Assembly (NCBI RefSeq): GCF_000972705.2
Contig: NZ_LATL02000242.1
Location: 1 to 29,063, forward strand
Source: Limnoraphis robusta CS-951
GTDB lineage: Bacteria; Cyanobacteriota; Cyanobacteriia; Cyanobacteriales; Microcoleaceae
Length of the DNA: 29,063 nucleotides
Direction of reading: 5' to 3'
Each line of letters opens with the position of its first letter. Positions within the stretch are counted from its first letter, which is position 1. The notes below the pieces were generated by a model that saw only the letters and a program-made list of their open reading frames with translations, was not told the DNA's origin and did no database searches. The translations under genes and the position numbers were made by a program. Of the stretch, positions 15,939 through 24,509 are shown one piece after another.

Positions 15939-16313
15939 ATGGACTCTAGTTCTCCCTTTCAATCGGGTCAAATTGTCAGACTCGATCATCACCCTCATCA
16001 TCTCTATGCAGAAGTCATTCAAGTCGTCAAAATCCGTGACGTTTGTTGGGTACGTCCATTAATGTTAGCCGAATTTTCACCGGAACACCATTCTAATGAC
16101 CCACCTCAAACGTTATACGATTTACGAGACAGTTCCGACCTGATTTGGCCGCAAAAATTATTTCAACCTGCTTTAGATACCGAAGTGATTCCTTTGTTAG
16201 TTCAGTTAGACTCCACCGATGGAAAAAATACAATAACTTCTACAGGACATCAAAAACTCCAAGTCTTTATTCGTCAAGTTTGGCAAGCTTATCCTGATGT
16301 TTTCACCGGATAA
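15939..16313 (+). CDS. Conserved cyanobacterial hypothetical protein
   Basis: This 124-aa protein is not recognised beyond a cyanobacterial look. It begins FQSGQIVRLDHHPHHLYAEV, continues with VCWVRPLMLAEF, LYDLRDSSDLIWPQKLF and ends VFIRQVWQAYPDVFTG. The pattern suggests a small beta-barrel (SH3-like) fold with a helical tail; it has no membrane segment. It lies 48 bp after the acyltransferase gene on the same strand and may be co-transcribed. Function unknown. Confidence 0.75.
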   Translation: MDSSSPFQSGQIVRLDHHPHHLYAEVIQVVKIRDVCWVRPLMLAEFSPEHHSNDPPQTLYDLRDSSDLIWPQKLFQPALDTEVIPLLVQLDSTDGKNTITSTGHQKLQVFIRQVWQAYPDVFTG

Positions 16314-16595
16314 AATCTATTCCGGTTCAATACAATTGCGATCGCTATTGTTGGGCTAATTGTTCGGCTTTCGGTTCATCGCTCTCAAGTTGAGACGCAT
16401 CTGGCATTCAAGCGTCTAATTGTTGGGCTGTTAAGACCATTTCTTTGACCTCCACAATCCTGCTCAACTCTTTCTAACTCTCTATTATGTGCTAAGATGA
16501 GACTTTATAACCAATTTGTATTAACTCCAAGTCCGAATAAAAATTAGACTTTAAGGTTGATGAATTATACGATTAGCAATATTCTGGAGGATACA
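16314..16595. other. Intergenic region with a possible minus-strand coding relic
   Basis: No intact gene is seen. On the minus strand between about 16470 and 16345 short peptides VEVKEMVLTAQQLDA, stop, MPDASQLESDEPKAEQLAQQ, stop can be read. They resemble the coiled tail of a Uma2- or transposase-like protein, so this may be a decayed copy. A HIP1 site lies near 16338. Confidence 0.3.
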
Positions 16596-17366
16596 ATGAC
16601 AATTGCTCAAGATCTAGAAACACTCCAACATGAACCTGAATTTGAAGATATTGAATACCCCTCTGGTGATTTAGAAAGTCAGGAGCCACCCTTGGAAAGT
16701 TATTTACATCTACAACAACTCTTGCTGTTAATGACCTGTTTGGATTGGCTGTGGAAAGACAGAAATGATTATTTTGCTGCCGGAAATTTAACCATTTATT
16801 ATAGCCCAGAACAACAGAAAACTCAAAACTTTCGAGGGCCGGATTTCTTCGTAGTATTAGACACAGAACGCAAACCTCGTCAAAGTTGGGTCGTTTGGGA
16901 AGAAGGCGGAAAATACCCCAATTTTATTATCGAACTGTTATCAAAATCAACAGCCAACGTAGATCGAACAACGAAAAAAAAGATTTATCAAGATATCTTC
17001 CGAACCCCTGAATACTTTTGGTTTTCTCCCCATACATTAGAATTTCAAGGCTTTGAGTTACTGCGAGGAGAATATGAGCCAATTCTACCCAATGAACAGG
17101 GTAGACTTTGGAGTAAACAGTTACAACTCTTTCTAGGAGTTTATGAACAGAAATTGAGATTTTTTACAGCCGAGGGGATGTTAGTTCCAACTCCAGAAGA
17201 ATCAGCCAAAACTGCTGAAGAATTAGCCCAAACCGAAAAACAACAACGAGAGGCTACACAACAGCAATTAGAAACTGCACAACAGCAACTAGAATTTGAA
17301 CGCCAACAAAGGGAAAAGTTAGCCGCAAAACTGCGGGAATTAAATATTGATCCGGATACACTCTGA
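16596..17366 (+). CDS. Uma2 family (DUF820) restriction-endonuclease-like protein
   Basis: I chose ATG 16596 (256 aa) because GGAGG (16586-16590) sits five bases before it; upstream in-frame ATG 16560 and TTG 16557 lack such a site. The core carries the Uma2 signature: AAGNLTIYYSPEQ, FRGPDFFVVLD, PNFIIELLSKSTANVDRTTKK and TPEYFWFSP, giving a PD-(D/E)XK-like site. The last 70 residues form a Gln/Glu-rich coiled coil (QREATQQQLE repeats) ending ELNIDPDTL, a usual tail for these cyanobacterial proteins. Uma2 proteins are abundant in cyanobacteria and of unknown cellular role; nuclease activity is inferred from fold. Confidence 0.9.
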   Translation: MTIAQDLETLQHEPEFEDIEYPSGDLESQEPPLESYLHLQQLLLLMTCLDWLWKDRNDYFAAGNLTIYYSPEQQKTQNFRGPDFFVVLDTERKPRQSWVVWEEGGKYPNFIIELLSKSTANVDRTTKKKIYQDIFRTPEYFWFSPHTLEFQGFELLRGEYEPILPNEQGRLWSKQLQLFLGVYEQKLRFFTAEGMLVPTPEESAKTAEELAQTEKQQREATQQQLETAQQQLEFERQQREKLAAKLRELNIDPDTL

Positions 17367-17436
17367 GTTGCATAAGTCACTCAACCCAAGACATCTATTA
17401 AATAGAAAAAAGATCTACCCCTAAAAATACTCCTAT

Positions 17437-17756
17437 TTGGATCGGTTTTTGACAGAAGTTAAAGCCGATTTTAATAACTTTTCCCCAAGTCCTAAAGTTC
17501 TATCCTTGGCGAGGGCTGTGATGGTATCGTTGTGGAAAGTTTCTGATGGGGGGACTCAAGTATTGATGAATGTCTTTTATAATTCCCTACAACAAGGATA
17601 CAGCGCTCACCGCAGCATTACAAATCGCTCAACAGGCTTTAATTACTAAAAATACCTCAATCGTTGAAAGTCAGCGATCGCCTGATGGTACAATTATTTT
17701 TGTTAGTTCTGAAATTGAACTCCCTGCTCATATTAGTAATAATCTTGATCATCCTT
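17437..17756 (+). pseudogene. Broken CHAT-domain protease gene (3' part)
   Basis: One frame reads VLSLARAVMVSLWKVSDGGTQ then VLMNVFYNSLQQGYS. The +1-shifted frame continues TALTAALQIAQQALI and VESQRSPDGTIIFVSSEIE, ending NNLDHPF. Together these follow the C-terminal part of a CHAT (caspase-like) domain. Three lesions are visible: loss of about eight to ten residues between LARA and VMVSLWK, a frameshift near 17595, and loss of the expected end (usually a DHPYYW-type segment) where the tandem array begins. The N-terminal part with the catalytic His is absent. Clearly non-functional. Confidence 0.75.
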
Positions 17757-18266
17757 TTCCCTCGCCTTGTAGGAGAGGGCTAGGGAGAGGTTATCCTTTT
17801 CCCTCGCCTTGTAGGAGAGGGTTAGGGAGAGGTTATCCTGTTCCCTCGCCTTGTAGGAGAGGGTTAGGGAGAGGTTATTCTGTTCCCTCGCCTTGTAGGA
17901 GAGGGTTAGGGAGAGGTTATTCTGTTCCCTCTGTAACAGAGGGTTAGGGAGAGGTTATTCTGTTCCCTCGCCTTGTAGGAGAGGGTTAGGGAGAGGTTAT
18001 TCTGTTCCCTCTGTAACAGAGGGCTAGGGAGAGGTTATTCTGTTCCCCCTGTAGGAGAGGGTTAGGGAGAGGTTATCCTTTTCCCTCGCCTTGTAGGAGA
18101 GGGTTAGGGAGAGGTTATCCTTTTCCCTCGCCTTGTAGGAGAGGGTTAGGGAGAGGTTATTCTGTTCCCTCTCCTAACCCCCCCTTTCAAAGGGGGGCAG
18201 GGGGGATAGAAAAGGTTAGGGAGAGGTTATTCTGTTCCCCCTGTAAGAAAAGGTTAGGGAGAGGTT
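17751..18266. repeat. Tandem array of 12 palindromic repeat units
   Basis: Twelve units are seen. Full units are 42 bp, of the form ATCCTTTTCCCTCGCCTTG then TAGGAGAGGGTTAGGGAGAGGTT. Units 5, 7, 8 and 12 are 38-bp variants. Unit 11 carries a different insert with a CCCCCCTTTCAAAGGGGGG palindrome. Each unit can fold CCCTC with GAGGG, and the short units keep the pairing with a different sequence (CCCTCTGT/ACAGAGGG). The first units are in frame with the CHAT relic. The array stops one base before the aminotransferase stop codon. Confidence 0.93.
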
Positions 18267-19439
18267 TTAAACATAACGAATTCCCGCCTTTTTCATCCGT
18301 TCAATGGCTTCTAGAATTCGGGCTTCTGTAATCGTAATTGCCATTCTAACAAACCCTTCTCCCGCCAAACCATAACCATTCCCCGGCGCTACAATAATCC
18401 CACATTTTTCTAACAGTAACGTCACAAATTCTGTAGAACTATAACCAGACGGTACCGGAACCCAGATATACAGTGTTGCTTTCGGAGGTTCAATTAACCA
18501 TCCCATTGACTGTAACCCCGCAATTAACAAATCTCGCCGTTTTTGATAAATTGAAATTAAATCTTGACGTTCTTCTGGTAAAATAGAATAAGCCGTAATC
18601 GCTGATTTTTGAATGGCTTTAAACACACCCGAATCTACATTACTCTTAACTTGAGTTAACCCTTGAATTGCCTTAGCATTTCCCACCACAAACCCAATTC
18701 GCCAGCCCGTCATATTATACGTTTTCGATAAGCTATGAAACTCAATTGCTATTTCTTTCGCCCCCGCAACTTGCAAAACACTCGGCGGTTGATAGCTATC
18801 AAAAGCAATTTCTGAATAAGCGTGATCGTGGCATAAAAGTATATCGTACTCTTGACAAAAAGCAACCATTTGTGCTAAATCTTCTAGTGAAGCTATTGCA
18901 CCTGTCGGGTTATTGGGATAATTAATCCAAAGTAACTTAGCTTTGCGGGCGACGGCTTCAGGAATAGCGCTCAAGTCGGGGAGAAAGCGATTTTCAGCTT
19001 TCAGGGGGAACGGGTAGGGTTCCCCGTCTGCAAACAGCGTTGAAGTGCGATATACGGGATAACCCGGATCAGGAACTAACGTAAAATCTCCCGGTTCAAC
19101 AAAAGCCAAAGCCGTGTTGTGAATGGCTTCTTTGGAACCGATGGAAGAAATCACTTCTGTTTGCGGATCAAGTCCGATAACCCCGAACCGACGTTCCATC
19201 CAGCTAACCGTTGCTTGGCGATACTCACTCAAACCTTGGTAGGGAGGATAATTATGAGTTTGAGGATCTTCTAAGGCTGCGTGCATGGCTTGCAGCACTG
19301 GAGTTAGAGTCGGTAAGTCCGGATCACCCACTCCCAAGTTAATCAGATCTATTCCTTGGGCGAGTAATTCTTCTCGTTTGCGATTGATTGCAGCGAACAA
19401 GTAGGGGGGAATCTTCTCTAGACGTTTAGCAAATTGCAT
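18267..19439 (-). CDS. LL-diaminopimelate aminotransferase-like class I/II aminotransferase
   Basis: The 390-aa protein is a fold-type I PLP aminotransferase. Residues 32-38 read LINLGVG, 173-180 NYPNNPTG, and Lys239 in SLSKTYNMTGWRIGF forms the Schiff base. GDFTLVPDPGYPVY binds cofactor. The overall pattern (AKRLEKIPPYLFAAI start, GVGDPDLPTL) matches proteins annotated as LL-diaminopimelate aminotransferase (DapL), which makes LL-DAP from tetrahydrodipicolinate for lysine and peptidoglycan. An aspartate or related aminotransferase role cannot be excluded. Its stop codon touches the repeat array, which may act in 3' mRNA processing. Confidence 0.85.
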   Translation of the reverse strand: MQFAKRLEKIPPYLFAAINRKREELLAQGIDLINLGVGDPDLPTLTPVLQAMHAALEDPQTHNYPPYQGLSEYRQATVSWMERRFGVIGLDPQTEVISSIGSKEAIHNTALAFVEPGDFTLVPDPGYPVYRTSTLFADGEPYPFPLKAENRFLPDLSAIPEAVARKAKLLWINYPNNPTGAIASLEDLAQMVAFCQEYDILLCHDHAYSEIAFDSYQPPSVLQVAGAKEIAIEFHSLSKTYNMTGWRIGFVVGNAKAIQGLTQVKSNVDSGVFKAIQKSAITAYSILPEERQDLISIYQKRRDLLIAGLQSMGWLIEPPKATLYIWVPVPSGYSSTEFVTLLLEKCGIIVAPGNGYGLAGEGFVRMAITITEARILEAIERMKKAGIRYV

Positions 19440-19793
19440 GAGCGCAAATAACAGTCGAATGGCATAGCCTAGAGATCATACCAAAAAAAGTTAAGTGCTA
19501 AAGGTTTGACCAGAACCTTCAGAAATATTAGAAAAAATCTACATCTCAAACGGAAAGGCTATTCAGAGCCATTTGAGTATAATATCAGTTTGAGTAATTT
19601 TCATTAAAACATCAGATAACCTTCAAGTTTTTCGTGTTTTTTTTTGGGTGAAACCTGTTGAAATTCAATTCATTTATACTGAGAGAAATTCCACCTAAAA
19701 TTTGAGTTTAAAAACAGCTCAAAAACAATGGTAATATTGCTTGCTCAATATAGATGCACCAATGGGTCTAACTTGAGCTGACCTCCATTGTTG
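19440..19793. other. Intergenic region, 354 bp
   Basis: It contains the promoter region of the aminotransferase (minus strand). It also has AT-rich sequence with TTTGAG/CTCAAA arms near 19700-19720 and an imperfect inverted repeat at 19760-19790 (CAATGGGTC against GACCTCCATTG). That repeat lies just after the stop of the small minus-strand gene and could be a weak terminator. No gene seen. Confidence 0.45.
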
Positions 19794-19988
19794 TTAAGAA
19801 CTCGGGACAAGTTGGACACGACCTGCATCCATTTCTTCCATCAACAGTTCTAAGGCTTCATAGTCTGTATCAGAAATATAGCCAAGTCGAGTTAATTCGC
19901 AATTAATCTCGTTTTCGATTTCCGGTGTTAGGCGTTTGAAGTACAAAGCCTTGGAAACAAGTTGGTGAATTACATTGGTAGCTGCCAT
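19794..19988 (-). CDS. Small conserved cyanobacterial protein
   Basis: The 64-aa protein reads MAATNVIHQLVSKALYFKR, then LTPEIENEINCELTRLGYIS and DYEALELLMEEMDAGRVQL. It looks like a compact helical protein common in cyanobacteria; the family has no known function to my knowledge. It has no Cys cluster, signal or membrane segment. Good codon structure and a family-like sequence make it a likely real gene despite its size. Confidence 0.75.
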   Translation of the reverse strand: MAATNVIHQLVSKALYFKRLTPEIENEINCELTRLGYISDTDYEALELLMEEMDAGRVQLVPSS

Positions 19989-20388
19989 GATTGCTATTTG
20001 GGTAACTCTGCTTATGTTAATTCTCTAATGAATACGGCTCAACGCTTGTGATCTTAAGGTAAACTTTTGGGTGATCTGTATCACCAAAACAACTCACCCG
20101 ATCGCTAATCGTTGCCGAGTTGAAATTCCACTCCCCCCACATCATCAAACTCTGCTGCATCTCATCCACTTAGATTATCAGATGGAGCAATTTGTTCCAA
20201 ACTTGTTGGTACCCAAACTGCTATACACTAAAATACCATTTTTGTCAGTATTTAATCAAACAAAAACGTTAAATTTCCGATAAGATAATCAAGAACTGTT
20301 AAACTCAAAGGATTGGTAAGCTGAGGGGGAACTCAATGATTTAAAGTTCCTCAACTGAGGAAAACCGTCATGCAAAGCGAGGTTAACA
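19989..20388. other. Intergenic region upstream of the radical SAM gene
   Basis: No convincing gene lies in these 400 bp. A perfect inverted repeat TTCCTCA/TGAGGAA (20347-20353 and 20356-20362) lies 27 bp before the next start. CGAGG at 20378-20382 is spaced six bases from GTG 20389 and fixes that start; a nearby ATG at 20370 is in another frame. Confidence 0.5.
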
Positions 20389-23031
20389 GTGATAGTAGCA
20401 GTAGAGAAACTCATTACCCCCGATATTAATCAACCTGCTCGCTATTTAGGCAACGAGCTAGGCGCAAAACATAAACCCTGGGACTCCGCCCAAGTTCATT
20501 GGGCCTTGACCTATCCAGAAATCTACGAAGTCGGCGCTTCAAACTTAGGACATATCATTCTTTACAATATCCTCAATACTCAACCTCGTCAGCTTTGCGA
20601 TCGCGCCTATCTCCCCGCTCCCGATCTCGCCGCTAAACTCCGCCAAACCCAAACCCCTTTATTTGCTGTAGAGTCGCGTCGTGCCTTACCCGAGTTTGAT
20701 ATTCTCGGTTTTAGCCTCAGTTATGAACTCGGCGTCACCAATATCCTAGAAATGTTGGACTTGGCTCAAATTCCCCTAACTTGGAAAGAACGCCAAAACC
20801 CAGACGGAAATACACCCCAGGGACAATATCCCCTAATATTTGCCGGGGGACAAACGGCCACCTCCAACCCCGAACCCTACGCCGACTTTTTCGACTTTAT
20901 CGCCCTGGGAGATGGTGAAGAATTATTACCAGAAATTGGCTTAATTCTCGAAGAAGGCAAAACCAACAATTTAACCCGTGAACAACTTCTCCTCGACTTA
21001 GCCCAAGTTCCCGGCGTTTATGTGCCTCAATTCTACGACATGGCAGCAGACGGTTCCGTGCATCCCAACCGCCCCGATGTTCCCCAACGCATTCTGCGGC
21101 GCGTCGCGACCCCCATGCCTGCTTATTCCATTAGGATGGTACCCTATGTCCAAACCGTCCATGATCGCTTAGTAATCGAAGTGAGACGGGGCTGTACAAG
21201 AGGCTGTCGCTTCTGTCAACCGGGAATGTTAACTCGCCCCGCCCGAGATGTCGAACCGGAACAAGTGGTTGATGCCATTGAAAAAGGCATGAAAGCCACC
21301 GGATATAATGAGTTTTCCTTACTATCGCTCAGTTGTTCAGACTATTTGGCTTTACCCGCTTTAGGGTTAGAAATCAAAAACCGCCTCAAAGATCAAAATG
21401 TTTCTCTATCTTTACCCAGTCAACGGGTTGATCGCTTTGATGAAAATATTGCCAATATTATTGGCGGGATGCGTCAAAGTAGCCTGACTTTTGCCCCAGA
21501 AGCAGGCACCCAACGAATGCGCGATATTGTCAATAAAGGGTTAACCAACGAAGAACTGCTACGGGGCGTTAAAACCGCCTACGAACAAGGTTGGGATAAG
21601 ATCAAACTCTATTTTATGATCGGTTTACCGGGCGAAACTGATGTGGATATTTTGGGAATCGCGGAAACAGTCAGATGGTTACAACGGGAATGTTATGTAC
21701 CTAAGCAACGACGGTTGAATTTTAATCTAACAATTTCTAATTTTACGCCGAAACCTCATACACCCTTTCAGTGGCACTCCGTTTCAACGACAGAGTTTAA
21801 ACGCAAGCAAGACTTACTCAAAGCTGAATTTCGGCGGATGAAAGGCATTAAGGTGAATTTTACCGATGTTCGTATTTCGGCGATGGAAGATTTTGTGGGA
21901 CGCAGCGATCGCCGTTTAGCCCCGGTTTTACGTCGGGCTTGGGAACTCGGAGCCGGGATGGATGCTTGGTGGGAAAGCCAAGATCGGGCGTTTGCGGCTT
22001 GGACAGAGGCGATCGCCGAAGCGGGTTTAAGTTGGAAATATCGTCAAGTCGAGAATGGCGAATGGAATGTCATGGAGTTGGGAGACTCGGAAATAACAAC
22101 TCAACAGTTACTTGATCAGCCTTTGCCTTGGGATCATCTTGACACCGGAATTGACAAAAGTTGGTTAAAGGAAGATTTACAACGGGCGTTAGAAGCGGCG
22201 ACAGTACCGGATTGTTCTTTTGAAGGCTGTTCTCACTGTGGGGTTTGTGGGGTTGATTTTGGTCACAATATTGTGATTGAACCGCCCCCCATTCCCCAAT
22301 TTTCTGGTCATTTTGTCCCCGACTCTCAACGAGTTGAACGAATGCGGGTGATTATCGGCAAACAGGGTGATCTGGCGTTAGTGGGGCATTTAGATTTAAT
22401 GAAAGTGTTGGATCGCATGACTCGGCGGGCTTCTTTGCCGATCGCCTTTAGTGGAGGATATCATCCCAGTCCTCGGATTTCGGCGGCGAATGCGCTACCG
22501 TTGGGGGCAACCAGTAGCGGTGAAATTGTGGAATTTGATCTCACCGAGTCGATGGAGGTTGAGCGGTTTAGGGAGATGTTAGAGACTCATTTACCTGCGG
22601 ATTTACCCATCTATCATGTTGAACGGATGGATGTGAAATCACCAACTGCGGCTCAGTTACTTGACAAAGCGGAATATGGGTTAACGATCACAGGGAGGGA
22701 GTCTGGGTTCAAACAACAACAATGGTTAGAGTGGATTACAGCCGTTTTAGATTCTCAGGAGATCATCTGGGAGAAAACCACGAAGTCGAGAAAGATTCGG
22801 TATCTTAATCTACGTGAACAATTGTTTGAGTTAGAGTTCGTGGAGCCTAGCCAACAGATGGGGATGCCGGACACCGAACAAGCTGATACGGTGACTTTAC
22901 GCTATGTCGGAGGGTGTCACAACGATGGAACTCAACTTCGTCCTGAACAGGTTCTCTATATGTTAGAGCAGGTCAGTCAGCAGGAGTTGGAACTGTTGCG
23001 TATTCATCGCCAACGGCTTATCCTGCAATAG
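20389..23031 (+). CDS. TIGR03960-type radical SAM protein fused to DUF2344 domain
   Basis: The 880-aa protein starts with a B12-binding-like domain (about 1-240; FSLSYELGVTNIL, IALGDGEELLPEI). A radical SAM domain follows with Cys269, Cys273 and Cys276 in RGCTRGCRFCQPGM, which bind the 4Fe-4S cluster. GCSHCGVCGVDFG near residue 618 adds a Cys-rich linker. A C-terminal DUF2344 domain begins near 645 (MRVIIGKQGDLALVGHLDL, SGGYHPSPRISAANALPLG). The reaction is unknown. The gene is often next to RNase E/G genes in bacteria, as here with rne, which suggests a link to RNA metabolism. The GTG start is supported by the spacing of its ribosome site. Confidence 0.9.
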   Translation: MIVAVEKLITPDINQPARYLGNELGAKHKPWDSAQVHWALTYPEIYEVGASNLGHIILYNILNTQPRQLCDRAYLPAPDLAAKLRQTQTPLFAVESRRALPEFDILGFSLSYELGVTNILEMLDLAQIPLTWKERQNPDGNTPQGQYPLIFAGGQTATSNPEPYADFFDFIALGDGEELLPEIGLILEEGKTNNLTREQLLLDLAQVPGVYVPQFYDMAADGSVHPNRPDVPQRILRRVATPMPAYSIRMVPYVQTVHDRLVIEVRRGCTRGCRFCQPGMLTRPARDVEPEQVVDAIEKGMKATGYNEFSLLSLSCSDYLALPALGLEIKNRLKDQNVSLSLPSQRVDRFDENIANIIGGMRQSSLTFAPEAGTQRMRDIVNKGLTNEELLRGVKTAYEQGWDKIKLYFMIGLPGETDVDILGIAETVRWLQRECYVPKQRRLNFNLTISNFTPKPHTPFQWHSVSTTEFKRKQDLLKAEFRRMKGIKVNFTDVRISAMEDFVGRSDRRLAPVLRRAWELGAGMDAWWESQDRAFAAWTEAIAEAGLSWKYRQVENGEWNVMELGDSEITTQQLLDQPLPWDHLDTGIDKSWLKEDLQRALEAATVPDCSFEGCSHCGVCGVDFGHNIVIEPPPIPQFSGHFVPDSQRVERMRVIIGKQGDLALVGHLDLMKVLDRMTRRASLPIAFSGGYHPSPRISAANALPLGATSSGEIVEFDLTESMEVERFREMLETHLPADLPIYHVERMDVKSPTAAQLLDKAEYGLTITGRESGFKQQQWLEWITAVLDSQEIIWEKTTKSRKIRYLNLREQLFELEFVEPSQQMGMPDTEQADTVTLRYVGGCHNDGTQLRPEQVLYMLEQVSQQELELLRIHRQRLILQ

Positions 23032-23040
23032 ACAGGTAGA

Positions 23041-23087
23041 CAACAACCCCGAGATTGATAGTGAATGGCGATCTTTGGGGTTGTTTG
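23041..23087 (+). terminator. Hairpin after the radical SAM gene
   Basis: AACAACCCC-GAGAT pairs with ATCTTTGGGGTTGTT (ends about 23086) with a small bulge, giving a strong stem within 60 bp of the stop codon. The T content after it is modest (TTGTTTG), so it may be a terminator or an RNA-stabilising hairpin. A second CCCGA/TCGGG pair follows at about 23088-23111. Confidence 0.5.
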
Positions 23088-23111
23088 CCCGAGTCTTACT
23101 CCGATTCGGGA

Positions 23112-24509
23112 GATTTCGTACCTTTTGTTGTATTAAAATAGGTGTTATTATAAAATCTAGGGCTAAGGCTACAAGCCTAAAAATCTTTAGCTAGAGTCGC
23201 TTATTGAGATCGGTGAGACAACCGAGACTGAGAAGAACTCAACTGGGAAGGTTCCGGAAAAAAAGCTGCCCTCTTGCTGACATTGGGTGAGCATAATAGG
23301 TATTTCACCTCGGAAAAATTTTAAACCGTTTTATCCAAACAACCTCTGATGGGATAATTGCATAGAGTTTGGGGTGAGAATCCAGCAAAGCTGTTCTGTT
23401 AGGAGCGATTCATCAAGATTTGGAGGATTGAACCGACAGATCGGTATAAAATTCCAGTCGAAGGATTCGGTTGATCACTGTGGAACTTCTCAACACTTGT
23501 AAGATTTCTTCGTTGATCTTGGAGCGTTGAAAAATTCCGGACTTGCTTTTTTGCAGCAGAGGTGAGCCGCAGATCGTTCGTGACCAAAACAGATAGCTAA
23601 AGGAGTTAATTGCAAATCGTGGTGTCAATGGTAAATGAAGCAACCTTTATTCTAAATTGGGGGAATAAGGGGCTAGCGAACCCAAGCGAACCCTTGCTTG
23701 AGAATTGCCCAAATGATCGGCGAACTTGCTCTTGATCTGGGCAAAGTTTTCTTGTAGGGTAGGCAGTATATTCAGCCAGGCATCTGTTGAGCAACCCCCA
23801 AACTGAGCAAACCAACTCCACTCAGGCTAGAAGGGATGATCAACAGTCAGTCAAACGGTGAGTTAGCCGAACAGTGGAATGATTTAATGTTAATCAGCCC
23901 TCGTTCATCCCAAAGACCAACGACCATTGATCGGGTGATTTTCTTCTACGGTGAACGAGTATTTGAGCGGGTATTGAGGACGGTAAAACGTCAACAAAAT
24001 CTCTAGTCAGAGAAGAATTGCTTGACTAAAAATGATTACAGTTTACTCAATGTTAACAGGCTAATCTAGTTCTCAAGGAATTACCCAAGTTGCGAAAATT
24101 TGCTTGTTAAGTGACAACGGATAGTCAGCAGAAAAACGGATGATTTAGGTAACAGGTGAAAGGTGATAGGGGACTGTTTAGGTGAGAGTTTATAGATGAC
24201 AGGTGACTGTTTTTTATTGAACTTATGAACTCCTGAACTTCTGAAGTTTTTAATTAATGTACCCATTGCCCAGTACCCGGTCTAAAATCCGTTCTTTCTT
24301 AATAAATATCTGTTTCAGTTTATTATTCTAGAAATTCTCTGTGAGCCGCAGATCGCAGGGTTTATTCTCCCGTTCCAACTCAAATCGTTAGAAGAAACAT
24401 CATTGATCAACGATGCTCCTCCGGAGAAGCTCCGCGAACAATTCAAGTCAACATCAGAGGTACACGCAGCGTAGCTGCCTCCTGTGTTGCTAAGTTTTGA
24501 GGAAATTAG
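23112..24509 (+). promoter_or_regulatory. Long gene-free leader region of rne
   Basis: About 1.4 kb before rne holds no convincing gene; short minus-strand frames here have no family likeness. The 15-mer GTGAGCCGCAGATCG occurs twice (23562-23576 and 24341-24355). Other elements are TAGTCA/TGACTA arms at 24004-24028, a run of GGTGA-type words near 24150-24200, CTCCGGAG near 24419, and the hairpin GCAGC-GTA-GCTGC at 24466-24478 inside ACAC/GTGT arms. GAGG (24499-24502) is the rne ribosome site. Cyanobacterial rne mRNAs are known to have long 5' UTRs tied to self-regulation, so part of this is probably transcribed. Confidence 0.5.

Noticed and set aside
17751..18266. CRISPR array
   Set aside because: Units abut each other with no unique spacers, and the variants are palindromic tandem repeats; no cas genes are present.
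23120..23400. Structured RNA gene (tmRNA, RNase P RNA, 6S) in the rne leader
   Set aside because: No signature segment of these RNAs was recognised; covariance-model searches would be needed to say more.
23399..23821. Overlapping minus-strand reading frames in the rne leader
   Set aside because: Three short frames overlap each other, lack ribosome sites and resemble nothing known; non-coding leader is simpler.
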